A program made the translations under genes and the position numbers. 64,000 nucleotides of DNA from Micromonospora yangpuensis (GTDB taxonomy: Bacteria > Actinomycetota > Actinomycetes > Mycobacteriales > Micromonosporaceae). This document shows positions 9,943 through 18,587 of this stretch, piece by piece. Each line of letters starts with the position of its first letter. The stretch's first letter is position 1. The stretch is taken from NCBI RefSeq assembly GCF_900091615.1, contig NZ_FMIA01000002.1, forward strand, positions 5,952,001 to 6,016,000, read 5' to 3'. The notes beneath the pieces were generated by a model. It was not told where the DNA came from. It worked only from the letters and a program-made list of their open reading frames with translations, and did not search any database.

Positions 9943-10959
9943 TCAGAGGGTCAGTTGCCAGTCGGTCCAGTTGTCGACGGGGCGGTAGCCGAGCTGTTCG
10001 TTGATGGCGATCATGTGCTGGTTGGTAGTCGCGTTCCAGGTGTCGACCACGCGCAGCTGCGGCTCGTGGGTCATGGCGTACCGCAGATTCTCGATCTTGA
10101 CGATCAGCCCGAGCCGGTGGCCACGGTGGGCCGGGTCGACGAGGGTGATCTGCTGGAAGGCGTGCCACGACGCGTCCGGGTCGACATCCAGCAGCGTCCA
10201 GGCGACCACCCGGCCGCTGGCGACGTGGACGACGCCCTGGTGGTAGCGGCGGCGACCCCGGGCGTCCAGCGCCCGTTCGGCGCCCCGGACCCGTTCGGCG
10301 TCCACCGCCTCCGGCTCCCACTCCAGGTCCCCGAGCGGGGCGTCCATCATCAGCCGCCCGTCGAGGTAGGCGATGTCGGCGACGTACTCCTCGGGGGTGT
10401 TCTGCCGCCAGCCGACCAGGCGGTAGCCGTCGGCCCGGGTCCAGGCCTCGGCCAGGGCGGCGTCCAGCGCCGCCTGCTCCACCGTGGTGACGTCGAGCCG
10501 GCGACGCGCCTCGACCAGGACCGGGGCCGCACCGGTCGAGGCGGCGAAGGCACTGCCGGCCGGCGACCGGGACGGGCCACCGGGTAGGGCGTCGACGGCC
10601 ATGCCGACCAGCCGTTTCCGGCCCCGCTCCCGCAGCAGGCCCAGGGCGTGCGCGTGCAGGGCGCGCCCCACCCCACGACGTCGGTACGCCGGGTGCACGA
10701 CCAGGTCGATGGTGGCGTTGTCGGTGTTGTCCAGCTGCGGCAGCTCGACGGCGTAGTAACCGGCCGGTACCCCGTCCAGCCGGGCCAGCGCCCAGACCGG
10801 AAGGTTACCGGGCATCGGATGTCGCAGGGCACCCTCGAAGCGTCGGCGCACGACGGGCAGGTCCGGCAGGTCCGCGTCGCCGGCGGCGACCCCGATCCGG
10901 TACGCCTCGTCGATCGTGGCCTGGTCGTGGGCTTCGATGGGGGTGATGGCGATGCTCAT
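9943..10959 (-). CDS. Tandem-GNAT acetyltransferase
   Basis: 338 residues with two GNAT folds in a row. The first (about 1-170) has the acetyl-CoA motif VVHPAYRRRGVGRALHAHA. The second (about 180-338) has LVDPAHRGHRLGLIVK followed by TWNATTNQHMIAINEQLGYR, a motif shared by a group of actinobacterial double-GNAT proteins. Mycothiol synthase MshD has the same two-domain layout, but the sequence here is not clearly MshD, so I leave it unnamed. Start is the ATG at 10959. A perfect 14-bp hairpin lies in its presumed leader. Confidence 0.8.
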   Translation of the reverse strand: MSIAITPIEAHDQATIDEAYRIGVAAGDADLPDLPVVRRRFEGALRHPMPGNLPVWALARLDGVPAGYYAVELPQLDNTDNATIDLVVHPAYRRRGVGRALHAHALGLLRERGRKRLVGMAVDALPGGPSRSPAGSAFAASTGAAPVLVEARRRLDVTTVEQAALDAALAEAWTRADGYRLVGWRQNTPEEYVADIAYLDGRLMMDAPLGDLEWEPEAVDAERVRGAERALDARGRRRYHQGVVHVASGRVVAWTLLDVDPDASWHAFQQITLVDPAHRGHRLGLIVKIENLRYAMTHEPQLRVVDTWNATTNQHMIAINEQLGYRPVDNWTDWQLTL

Positions 10960-10986
10960 GGCTGTCGAGGGTGCGCCCCGGAACGA

Positions 10987-11019
10987 CTTCGGGCCAGCGA
11001 ATTTCTCGCTGGCCCGAAG
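10987..11019 (-). promoter_or_regulatory. Perfect 14-bp hairpin in the leader of the tandem-GNAT gene
   Basis: CTTCGGGCCAGCGA pairs with TCGCTGGCCCGAAG around a five-base loop, 28 bases upstream of the start codon. It could be a terminator for thrC read-through or a 5' UTR control element. The rest of the 273-base gap (to 11232) is somewhat lower in GC and shows no gene. Confidence 0.55.
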
Positions 11020-11232
11020 GAGGTTGGTCGGGAGGGACGATCGCACAACGCCTCCGGCGTTGGGTCGTAAGAGCTTCAAAAGTCTTCGGCGAAACGCCCT
11101 CCCGCACCGAGCATTTTGCGCCGCCTGGTTCCTGCCGTCAAGTCCTCGGAGACTGGTTTCCCGTACGGAGGGCAAAAAGTCGGTTACCCGCCGGAACAGC
11201 CGGATCTTCGGACCGGCCGGGGCCGTCCCCGC

Positions 11233-12519
11233 TCAGCCGAGCAGGCCGGCATCCCGGGCAGCACGCAGCGACGGCTTGATCCGGTGGGTCGGGCCGACCT
11301 GACCGGCGACCGCGTCGATGGTCTTCAGCCCCTCGCCGGTGTTGAAGACCACGGTCTCCGCCGTCGGGTCGAGCCGACCGGACTCCACCAGCTTGCGCAG
11401 CACCGCGACGGTCACCCCGCCGGCCGTCTCGGCGAAGACCCCGGTGGTACGGGCCAGCAGCCGGATGCCCTCGCGGATCTCGTCGTCGTCGACGTACTCC
11501 ATCCAGCCGCCGGTGCGGCGGACCGCCTCCAGGGCGTAGAGGCCGGCGGCCGGGTCGCCGATGTTGAGCGACTTGGCGATGCCGGTCGGCTTGACCGGCA
11601 CGATGGTGTCGGTCTCGCCGTGCAGGGCGGTGGCGATCGGGTTGCAGCCGGCCGACTGGGCGCCGAAGACCTTCCAGCCGCCGGCCGGCGCCTCGACCAG
11701 GCCGATCTCGACCAGCTCGCTGAACGCCTTGTCGACCTTGGTGAGCAGCTCACCGGAGGCCATCGGGATGACCACCTGGGCCGGGATCCGCCAGCCGAGC
11801 TGCTCGGCCACCTCGTACCCGAGGGTCTTGGAGCCCTCGGCGTAGTACGGCCGGACATTGACGTTGACGAAGGCGGTGTCCTCGAACTCGTCGGTCTCCA
11901 CCAGCTCGCCGCAGAGCCGGTTCACGTCGTCGTACGAGCCGTCGATGGCGACCAGCTCGCCCCCGTACACGGCGGTGGTGACGATCTTGCCGGGCTCCAG
12001 GTCGCCAGGGATGAAGACGACCGAGGGGACCCCGGCGCGGGCCGCGTGGGCGGCGACCGAGTTGGCCAGGTTGCCGGTCGAGGCACAGGCGAACCGGGTG
12101 AAGCCGAGCTGACGGGCGGCGGTCAACGCGACCGAGACCACCCGGTCCTTGAACGAGTGGGTCGGGTTGGCGCTGTCGTCCTTGACCCAGAGCGGCGCGG
12201 TGATGCCCAACTCGGCGGCGAGGTTACCGGCGGCGACCAGCGGGGTCAGGCCCGGGTCCAGACTGACCCGGGTGGCCGGGTCCTGCCCGGCGGGCAGGAG
12301 TGCGGCGTACCGCCAGATGTTCTGCGGGCCGGCCTCGATCTGCTCCCGGGTGACGGCGGCCAGCGCGGCGGCGTCGTAGTCGACCTCCAGCGGCCCGAAA
12401 CACTCGTAACAGGCGTGCTGGGCGGCCAACGGGTAACGCGCCTGACAGGCCCGACAGACCAGGGCGCGGGCGGGGCTGTTGGTGGTGTCGAGGCCGGAGG
12501 TGGCGAGGGTCGACGTCAT
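11233..12519 (-). CDS. thrC: Threonine synthase
   Basis: 428 residues; converts O-phosphohomoserine to threonine with pyridoxal phosphate. The PLP lysine is in SFKDRVVSVAL, the phosphate-binding region in ASTGNLANSVAAHAARAG, and the N-terminus carries a CRAC...CYEC metal-binding-like knuckle typical of this class of threonine synthases. Start is the ATG at 12519. The 5' leader contains a SAM-I riboswitch whose closing helix overlaps the ribosome site. This ties the threonine branch to the supply of S-adenosylmethionine, the end product of the competing methionine branch. No hom or thrB is adjacent. Confidence 0.95.
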   Translation of the reverse strand: MTSTLATSGLDTTNSPARALVCRACQARYPLAAQHACYECFGPLEVDYDAAALAAVTREQIEAGPQNIWRYAALLPAGQDPATRVSLDPGLTPLVAAGNLAAELGITAPLWVKDDSANPTHSFKDRVVSVALTAARQLGFTRFACASTGNLANSVAAHAARAGVPSVVFIPGDLEPGKIVTTAVYGGELVAIDGSYDDVNRLCGELVETDEFEDTAFVNVNVRPYYAEGSKTLGYEVAEQLGWRIPAQVVIPMASGELLTKVDKAFSELVEIGLVEAPAGGWKVFGAQSAGCNPIATALHGETDTIVPVKPTGIAKSLNIGDPAAGLYALEAVRRTGGWMEYVDDDEIREGIRLLARTTGVFAETAGGVTVAVLRKLVESGRLDPTAETVVFNTGEGLKTIDAVAGQVGPTHRIKPSLRAARDAGLLG

Positions 12520-12530
12520 GTCGAGGAAGT

Positions 12531-12666
12531 CCTCTCATCTTTCCCCGCATCGCACCCTGCGGCGGGGACGGAATTGGCACCTGCCCGCGATCCGACTCGT
12601 CGTCGAGCGTGCGGGTGGTTGCCGGGGCGTCGTCGGGCCGTATCCCTCAGCCCCTCTGGATGAGGT
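12531..12666 (-). ncRNA. SAM-I (S-box) riboswitch in the thrC leader
   Basis: On the minus strand the leader reads CTCATCCAGAGGGGCTGAGG, then GGATACGGCCC, GCCCCGGCAACC, and GGCAGGTGCCAATTCC: the conserved S-box core in the right order and spacing. P1 forms between CTCATC (12664-12659) and GATGAG (12539-12534). The 3' P1 strand overlaps the putative Shine-Dalgarno GAGAGGA (12536-12530), so SAM binding should hide the ribosome site. I infer translational OFF control. The remaining ~190 bases to 12854 hold the thrC promoter; nothing else is seen there. Confidence 0.92.
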
Positions 12667-12854
12667 ATTCAGTTGTGCCCCCGAGTTTACGACGGGGTGG
12701 GGCAACCGCCACCCGAGGTCCCACCGGGTGAGCAGCGCCGCTCGACCGAGCCGATCATGTCCACACGTACGGTGTCAACACGGCGACTCGAAGTGAGAGC
12801 CGGATCCCACCGGTCCACAACCTGCACGAACAGCGCCCCAGCCTGTGACGCGTC

Positions 12855-13391
12855 CTACTTCAATCCCCGCCCCTGGGGCTGCGCCTGGTTACTGCCGGGC
12901 CGCGGTGGCGGTCCCATGAGACCCGGGGCGGCGGCGGTGGTCGGGGCCTGCGGGTCTCGGTAGCCCGCCACGAAGGCAATCATCTGCTGCTGCGACGCAG
13001 GCCCGGCCGATGGCCCCGGAACCGACTGCCGACCAGAGGACTGCTGCTGGGCGAAGTACCTGTCCGCCTCTTCACGGATCTGTGCTGTCGCCTGCGCGAC
13101 GTACCCGATCGGTCGAGGAGTGTCGATGTGCTTCGCCACTGTCGAGTTGAGGGCAAAGCGAGCATTGACCCGTTCGATCTGGGCGTCCGTCAGTGCCAAC
13201 TGTCCGGCGGGCCCGGCCAGACTGCGGTCGGCGCGCTCCAGCCGGTCAAGAGCCTCGATCACATCCCGCTGCTGGGTGATCATCAGGGCACCGTCCAGCG
13301 TCATCGAGGTCTGCAGGGCAACCTTGGTCGCTGGGTCCAGGTTTGCAACCATCCGGTTCACGGCGCGGGTGGTGGGGTCCTCGTCTGCCAT
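12855..13391 (-). CDS. Hypothetical protein, helical with proline/glutamine-rich tail
   Basis: 178 residues, not recognised. The start MADEDPTTRAVNRMVANLD at 13391 follows a GAGAAGG site. The body is predicted helical and charged (DALDRLERADRS..., QIERVNARFALNSTVAKHID) and the last ~45 residues are Pro/Gln/Gly-rich (GPPPRPGSNQAQPQGRG). There is no signal peptide or membrane segment. It lies alone between the thrC leader and a divergent small membrane protein. Cytoplasmic; function unknown. Confidence 0.6.
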   Translation of the reverse strand: MADEDPTTRAVNRMVANLDPATKVALQTSMTLDGALMITQQRDVIEALDRLERADRSLAGPAGQLALTDAQIERVNARFALNSTVAKHIDTPRPIGYVAQATAQIREEADRYFAQQQSSGRQSVPGPSAGPASQQQMIAFVAGYRDPQAPTTAAAPGLMGPPPRPGSNQAQPQGRGLK

Positions 13392-13528
13392 CGGCCTTCT
13401 CCCAACTCGTAGCGGTTTGGTCCTACTACGTCGACTGTCGCCCATGGTTCAACTGACCGGGCAACATTCCGGGCGGGTGGCCCGTACCAGCCGCACTTCG
13501 GTTGGCCTGGCCTTTCTAGGCTGACGAG

Positions 13529-13987
13529 GTGACCTACCCTCCCCCGCCCGGCACGCCCGGAGGCCCGCCGAAGGCCGCCGGGCTCGGCCGCACCGCCAAG
13601 CTCCTGATCGTGGTCGCCGCCCTGGCCACCCTGCTCTGCTGCTGCGGCGGACTGGCCGGCGGCGGATTCTGGCTCTACCGCACGGTGCAGGACGCCACCG
13701 CCGGCCCCCGCGACGCCCTGACCGGCTACCTGGCGGACGTGCGCGCCGGCAACTACCCGGCCGCCTACGACCGGCTCTGCGAGCTCCTGCGCAACCGCAC
13801 GACCGAGGAGGAGTTCACCCGGGAGCGGGCCGCCGAGCCACCGCGCGGTGCCGACCGGATCACCAACACCACGGTACGCACCAGCAACGGCCGCTCCCGG
13901 GCAGAGGTGCACGTGGTCTCGGACAACGGCCCGGCCGAGGTCTTCCAACTGGTCCACGAGGGCGACCAGTGGCGGGTCTGCAGCTGA
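13529..13987 (+). CDS. Small single-pass membrane protein with extracytoplasmic NTF2-like domain
   Basis: 152 residues. Proline-rich N-terminus, one membrane helix (about 24-50, LLIVVAALATLLCCCGG), then an outside domain with a helix-rich start (DALTGYLADVRAGNYPAAYD) and beta-rich end (EVHVVSDNGPAEVFQLVHEG, QWRVC), the pattern of DUF4878/lumazine-binding-like NTF2 folds common in actinobacterial membrane proteins. GTG start at 13529 preceded by TAGGCT and six bases, predicting a leaderless message. Function unknown. Confidence 0.7.
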   Translation: MTYPPPPGTPGGPPKAAGLGRTAKLLIVVAALATLLCCCGGLAGGGFWLYRTVQDATAGPRDALTGYLADVRAGNYPAAYDRLCELLRNRTTEEEFTRERAAEPPRGADRITNTTVRTSNGRSRAEVHVVSDNGPAEVFQLVHEGDQWRVCS

Positions 13988-14156
13988 CCGCCGCCCCACC
14001 GCCCCGTCGGCGGGCGCTGGGCACTGGGCACCGGACGTCTTCTGATGTCGGCGATGATCCGCCGTGGCCCGGCGGCCGGTGAAGGTCCCACCGGCCGCCG
14101 GGCCCGACCGCGCGCCATCCGGCTCACCCGTCTCCGCGCCGGTCGGGCCCGGGTGG

Positions 14157-15413
14157 TCACGGGGTGGCGAGGGCCTCGGTGGGCGAGAGCCGGCTGGCCC
14201 GGATCGCCGGGTAGAGCCCGGCCAGCGCGCCGATCGCGATGGTCGCCCCGATGCCGCCGGCCACCACCCAGAGCGGTACCACCGTCGGCCACCCCTGCGA
14301 GCTGGCGTAGCCGGCGGTGACCAGGCCACCGAGCAGCACCCCGCCCACCCCGCCCAGGGCGGACAGCAGCAGCGACTCGGCGAGGAACTGGGTCCGGATC
14401 TGCCCCCGGGTGGCGCCCAGCGACCGGCGCAGCCCGATCTCGGCCCGCCGCTCGATCACCGAGATGACCATGGTGTTGGCCACCCCCACCCCGCCGACCA
14501 GCAACGCCACCGCGCCGAGCCCGAGCAGCAGGCCGGTGAACGCCTCGTCGGTGGCCTGCTGGGCGGCGAGCGCGTCGGACGGCCGGGAGACCTGGATCTC
14601 GTTGGACTGCTCCGGGTTGGCCGTCGCCGCCAGCACCGCCCGGACCGCCTCGACGTGCTGCTCGGCCGAGCGGGTGTAGATCCGGGTCGGGTGCCCGTCC
14701 AGGCCGAGGTAGGTGGTCGCGGCCGACCAGCCGACCAGCGCCGACGAGTCGAGTTCCGGGGCGAGTGGGACCGGCCGCAGGATGCCGATCACGGTGAACG
14801 ACCGCCCGTGCAGGTAGACCTGGGTGTCCGGCCCGGCCGCGCCGAGCCCGAGCCGCTCGGCGGCCACCGACCCGAGGACCGTGGCCGGGTATTGCGCGGT
14901 GGCCTCGTTGAGCCAGGTCCCGCTCTCCAGCGCGCCGCCGACGGTGTCGAGCAGGTCCAGCTCGACCGCCTGGGTGCCCAGCCCGCCGGTCTCCGCCGCC
15001 GGAATCCGGTCCGACCGGTAGACCGGGGTGTCGCCGAGCTGGGCGGTGGCCGACACCTGACGTACCGGGCCGATCCGGCTGATCATGCCGGCCGCCTCGA
15101 CGGGCAACTGGGCGTCGGCACCGAACAGGGTGCTGCCCGGGGCGACGGTGAGCAGGTTGGTGCCGAGGGCGGCCAGCGTCCGGTCCAGGTCGGCCCGGGA
15201 CGACGAGGAGATGCCGACCACGCTGATCATCGCCGCGATGCCGATGGCGATGCCCAGGGCGGACAGGAACGCCCGCAACGGCCGGGTACGCAGCCCCACC
15301 CCACCGACCCGCAGCACGTCCCGTGGGCTCAGCCGGGCCGGCCGCAGCCGCTCCGGCCGCGCGGCACCGGCCCGCCGCGCCGAGCCGGTCGGCCGCAGCG
15401 GTGTCGTGGTCAT
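14157..15413 (-). CDS. MacB/FtsX-type ABC transporter permease
   Basis: 418 residues. One membrane helix near the N-terminus ([20 protein letters not shown]), a large outside domain of the MacB periplasmic-core type, then three helices at the C-terminus ([60 protein letters not shown]) with the conserved [12 protein letters not shown] cytoplasmic loop. It acts by mechanotransmission with its ATPase rather than by a classical channel. Start ATG at 15413 overlaps the ATPase stop by four bases (ATGA). Third partner is the HlyD-like protein upstream. Last gene of a four-gene export operon. Confidence 0.9.
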   Translation of the reverse strand: MTTTPLRPTGSARRAGAARPERLRPARLSPRDVLRVGGVGLRTRPLRAFLSALGIAIGIAAMISVVGISSSSRADLDRTLAALGTNLLTVAPGSTLFGADAQLPVEAAGMISRIGPVRQVSATAQLGDTPVYRSDRIPAAETGGLGTQAVELDLLDTVGGALESGTWLNEATAQYPATVLGSVAAERLGLGAAGPDTQVYLHGRSFTVIGILRPVPLAPELDSSALVGWSAATTYLGLDGHPTRIYTRSAEQHVEAVRAVLAATANPEQSNEIQVSRPSDALAAQQATDEAFTGLLLGLGAVALLVGGVGVANTMVISVIERRAEIGLRRSLGATRGQIRTQFLAESLLLSALGGVGGVLLGGLVTAGYASSQGWPTVVPLWVVAGGIGATIAIGALAGLYPAIRASRLSPTEALATP

Positions 15414-16132
15414 CGCGGTACCCCCTCGGTCGGGGCCGCGGAGTCGACCACGATCAACCCGTCGCGCATCTGCACCTGCCGGGGCAGGCTCGCCGCGATC
15501 TCCCGGTCGTGGGTGATGACCACCACGGTGGTGCCGGCCGCGTGCAGCTCGTGCAGCAGCTCCATCACCCCCGCACCCGAGCTGGAGTCGAGGTTGCCGG
15601 TCGGCTCGTCGGCCAGCAGCAGCGGCGGTTCGCCGACCACCGCCCGCGCGATCGCCGCCCGCTGCCGCTCACCGCCGGAGAGCTGGTGCGGCCGGTGGTC
15701 CAGCCGGTGTCCCAGGCCGACCCGCCGCAACGCGACCTCCGCCCGCCGCCGCCGCTCCCGCCGGGCCACCCCGGCATAGAGCAGGCCGTCCGCCACGTTC
15801 TCCACCAGCGGTACGCCGGCAGCCAGGTGGAACTGCTGGAACACGAAGCCGATCCGGCTGGCCCGCAGGGCGGACAGCTCCCGGTCGGACAACCGGGCGG
15901 CGTCGTACCCGTCGATGTGGACCGCGCCCGAGCTGGGCCGGTCCAGCGTGCCGATCACGTTGAGCATGGTGGACTTCCCCGACCCGGACGGGCCGACGAT
16001 GGCCACCAGGGCGCCCCGGTCGATGGTCATCGACACCCCGCCGAGGGCAGCGACCGTGTCGCCGTATCGTTTCGTCACGTCACGCAGTTCGACCACGCGG
16101 TCGGGTGGGGCGGTCAGGGGTGGCTCAGTCAC
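15410..16132 (-). CDS. LolD/MacB-type ABC transporter ATP-binding protein
   Basis: 240 residues with all ABC ATPase signatures: Walker [10 protein letters not shown], signature [14 protein letters not shown], Walker [14 protein letters not shown] and the switch His in [16 protein letters not shown] and FVFQQFHL are typical of the LolD/MacB/FtsE clade that drives the adjacent permease. GTG start at 16132 overlaps the end of the HlyD-like gene by eight bases. It is under probable control of the divergent two-component system. Confidence 0.93.
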   Translation of the reverse strand: MTEPPLTAPPDRVVELRDVTKRYGDTVAALGGVSMTIDRGALVAIVGPSGSGKSTMLNVIGTLDRPSSGAVHIDGYDAARLSDRELSALRASRIGFVFQQFHLAAGVPLVENVADGLLYAGVARRERRRRAEVALRRVGLGHRLDHRPHQLSGGERQRAAIARAVVGEPPLLLADEPTGNLDSSSGAGVMELLHELHAAGTTVVVITHDREIAASLPRQVQMRDGLIVVDSAAPTEGVPR

Positions 16133-17261
16133 CGGGCATCCCCACGGTCAGCCCCTCGGTGACCTCCTCACCGGAGACCTCCACCCGGCCGTCCGCGAAG
16201 AGCCCGGTCCGCACCGCGACGATCCGGGTGCCGGTCTCCTCGACCACCTCCAGTCCGTACCCGCCCTCGGCGAGGGTGAGCAGCGCCGCGACCGGCACGG
16301 TGAGCACGTCGGCGCGTTCCGAGGCGACGAAGCCGACGTCCACGGCCGCCTTGTCGTAACCGGCCAGCACCTTCGGGTCGTCCCCGGTAACGGTGACCTC
16401 GATCTTGGTCTCGGTCTGCGCGTCCTGGCCGGTCGATGCCGCCGAGGTCTGCACCACCGTCTCGACCGTGTCGACCTTTCCGGTGCTCCGGGTGCCGTCG
16501 GGCAGGGTGACGGTCACCTTCGCGCCCTTGACGGCCAGCCGCTGGTCCTCGACGTCGAGAGTGCAGGTGACCTGCCGGGCGGTGCCGGTGGTCGAGAGGA
16601 CCACCTTGCCCGCGCCGACCGTGTCGCCCACCTCGACGCCGTGGCTCTCCACCCGTACCTCGCCCGGGGCGTAGACGATCCGGGCCGGGTCGACCTGGCC
16701 GGTCTCCGGCAGGCCCAGGTCCTCCTGCCACTCCCGGACGGCGGCGGCGGTCGCCGAGGTGAAGTCCTCGTCGACGGTGAAGCCGGTGTACCCGAGCGCG
16801 GCGAGGTTCCGCTCGAACTGCTTGACGTCGTTACCGCTCACCCCGGAACGCAACGTCCGGTACGCCGGCAGACCGCCGTAGAGCAGCACCACCGGTTCGT
16901 CGTCGACCCGGTAGAGGGCCTTGCCCCGCTTGACCGTCGCGCCGCCCCGGGCCAGCCAGGTGACCGTCCCGCTCAGCCGGCTGTCCCTGGCGCGCGGGGT
17001 GCCGTACCCCAGCTCGCCGTTCTTGGTCTCCCGGTCCACCAGGCTCTGCCGGGTGACCTGGGTGCTCGACGGTGGCCGCCGGTCGACCGACGCCGCCCGG
17101 TCGGCCTGGCCGTCGGTGGCGAAGGCGACCGCCGTCCCGGCGGTCGCCACGACGAGCACCGCCACCGCGCCGGCCAGGAGCGCGGGTCGTCGGCGGCGTC
17201 GGGACGGTGCCCCGTCGGGTTCGGCGGCGGCCACCTCGACGGGTCGGGGCGCGGTGCTCAT
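16125..17261 (-). CDS. HlyD/MacA-like membrane-fusion protein with peptidoglycan-binding domain
   Basis: 378 residues. N-terminal membrane anchor (about 28-48), then a lipoyl-like hairpin half, a peptidoglycan-binding type 1 module ([20 protein letters not shown] followed by [18 protein letters not shown]), and beta-barrel parts at the C-terminus. This layout is common in Gram-positive MacA-like adaptors, where the module probably holds the protein to the cell wall. Start is the ATG at 17261, overlapping the lipoprotein stop by four bases. It works with the ATPase and permease downstream in an export system of unknown cargo. Confidence 0.88.
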   Translation of the reverse strand: MSTAPRPVEVAAAEPDGAPSRRRRRPALLAGAVAVLVVATAGTAVAFATDGQADRAASVDRRPPSSTQVTRQSLVDRETKNGELGYGTPRARDSRLSGTVTWLARGGATVKRGKALYRVDDEPVVLLYGGLPAYRTLRSGVSGNDVKQFERNLAALGYTGFTVDEDFTSATAAAVREWQEDLGLPETGQVDPARIVYAPGEVRVESHGVEVGDTVGAGKVVLSTTGTARQVTCTLDVEDQRLAVKGAKVTVTLPDGTRSTGKVDTVETVVQTSAASTGQDAQTETKIEVTVTGDDPKVLAGYDKAAVDVGFVASERADVLTVPVAALLTLAEGGYGLEVVEETGTRIVAVRTGLFADGRVEVSGEEVTEGLTVGMPGD

Positions 17262-17803
17262 GACGCCCCCCGACGGCCACCGAAGTTGGGTACGGTCTCC
17301 TGGCACTTGTCGAACGCGGCCCGCACCGCGGGGTCGTTGAACTCGATGCCGGCCGGGCCGGGCTGCATGCGCCCGTCGGGGGCCGGGTCCGGGAAGTTCG
17401 GTACGCCGTTCTCCCGCATGCACTTGGCCAGCTTGCGGACCTGCTCGACCTGGCTGGCGTCGAGTTCCCGGGGCTGCCCGCCGTTGGGGGCGAACTCGCG
17501 GCACTGCTCGAAAGCCGCCTGCATCTTGCTCCGGTCCACCTCCGCCCCGGAGTTGAACCGTGGCCCGTTCTGCCCCGGCTGCGGGTCCGGCACGTCGAGC
17601 CCCTGCTCCCGCAGACACGCGGCGAACTTGAGCCCACGCTCGTCGTCGCTCATCGCGGCGGCGGAGGGCGAAGGCTGCGCACCGCCACCACCACCTGCGG
17701 TGGCCACCCCGGAGTCGCCGGAGTCGTCGGCCTGACAGCCGGCCAGGGCCAGGACCGCCACCACGGGCAGGGCCAGGAACAGGCCCCACGGATGTCGTCG
17801 CAT
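17258..17803 (-). CDS. Secreted lipoprotein, first gene of the ABC export operon
   Basis: 181 residues. Signal peptide with lipobox LALAGC (Cys about residue 23), a Gly/Ser-rich linker, then two similar motifs: FAACLREQGLDVPDPQPG and LAKCMRENGVPNFPDPAPDG, each followed by a helix with FEQCR or FDKCQ. So it carries an internal duplication with four conserved cysteines that could form disulphides. Proteins like this sit next to MacAB-like transporters in many actinomycetes, but their role is not known. Start ATG at 17803, divergent from the response regulator across a 127-base control region. Confidence 0.85.
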   Translation of the reverse strand: MRRHPWGLFLALPVVAVLALAGCQADDSGDSGVATAGGGGGAQPSPSAAAMSDDERGLKFAACLREQGLDVPDPQPGQNGPRFNSGAEVDRSKMQAAFEQCREFAPNGGQPRELDASQVEQVRKLAKCMRENGVPNFPDPAPDGRMQPGPAGIEFNDPAVRAAFDKCQETVPNFGGRRGAS

Positions 17804-17930
17804 CGATCGTCACTCCCTTCCCGCCGGCAGAGAACCGGCACTGGGGGACAACTCAACTCCTCGGGCTGTATCCAGGGCATAAGCGTGCTGTTTATTCGGT
17901 GGTTACGCCGCCATGGGTGAGGATGGCCCG
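17804..17930. promoter_or_regulatory. Divergent promoter region, export operon / two-component genes
   Basis: 127 bases between the lipoprotein start (minus) and the response-regulator start (plus), locally AT-richer near GCTGTTTATTCGG. It should hold both promoters and the binding site of the adjacent OmpR-type regulator. I could not define a repeat with confidence. Confidence 0.5.
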
Positions 17931-18587
17931 GTGCGCGTACTGGTATGCGAGGACGAGAAGCTGCTCGCGGATGCGATCGCCGAATGGCTGCGTCGGGAGT
18001 CGTTCGCGGTCGACGTCGCGTACGACGGCGACGCGGCCCTGGAACGCATCGGCGTCAACGGGTACGACGTGGTGGTGCTCGACCGGGACCTGCCGGTGGT
18101 GCACGGCGACGACGTCTGCCGGGCCCTGGTCGACACCGAGCGGGACACCCGGATCCTGATGCTGACCGCCGCCGCCGCCGTCCGGGAGCGGGTCGCCGGC
18201 CTGGCCATCGGTGCCGACGACTATCTCACCAAGCCGTTCGCGTTCGTCGAGCTGAGCGCCCGGGTGCACGCGCTGACCCGGCGCACCCGACCGGCCGTAC
18301 CGCCGAAGTTGACCCGGGCCGGGATCGTCCTGGACCCGGCCCGACTGGAGGTCACCCGCGACGGGCACCTCGTACCACTGTCCCGCAAGGAGTTCGGTGT
18401 GCTGGCCGAGCTGCTGCGGGCCGACGGCGCGGTGGTCTCCGCCGAGGAACTGTTGGAGCGGGCCTGGGACGAGCACATCGACCCGATGACCAACGTGCTG
18501 CGGGTCACCGTGATGAAGCTGCGGCGTAAGCTCGGCGATCCGCCGGTCATCGACACGGTGCCGGGAGTGGGGTACCAGATCCGATGA
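17931..18587 (+). CDS. OmpR-family response regulator
   Basis: 218 residues. Receiver domain with acidic pocket CEDE, phospho-acceptor D51 in VVVLDRDLP, switch Thr in MLTAAA and the lysine in LTKPF; C-terminal winged helix with LSRKEFGVLAELLRADG and RVTVMKLRRKLGDP. It should be phosphorylated by the kinase whose gene overlaps by four bases. I chose the GTG at 17931 because GAGGA lies seven bases upstream and the protein then starts RVLVCEDE as usual; an ATG at 17913 lacks a site. It likely controls the divergent export operon. Confidence 0.93.
   Translation: MRVLVCEDEKLLADAIAEWLRRESFAVDVAYDGDAALERIGVNGYDVVVLDRDLPVVHGDDVCRALVDTERDTRILMLTAAAAVRERVAGLAIGADDYLTKPFAFVELSARVHALTRRTRPAVPPKLTRAGIVLDPARLEVTRDGHLVPLSRKEFGVLAELLRADGAVVSAEELLERAWDEHIDPMTNVLRVTVMKLRRKLGDPPVIDTVPGVGYQIR

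Noticed and set aside
11020..11232. Second riboswitch in front of the tandem-GNAT gene
   Set aside because: The region is AT-richer and has a hairpin, but no conserved aptamer sequence could be recognised.
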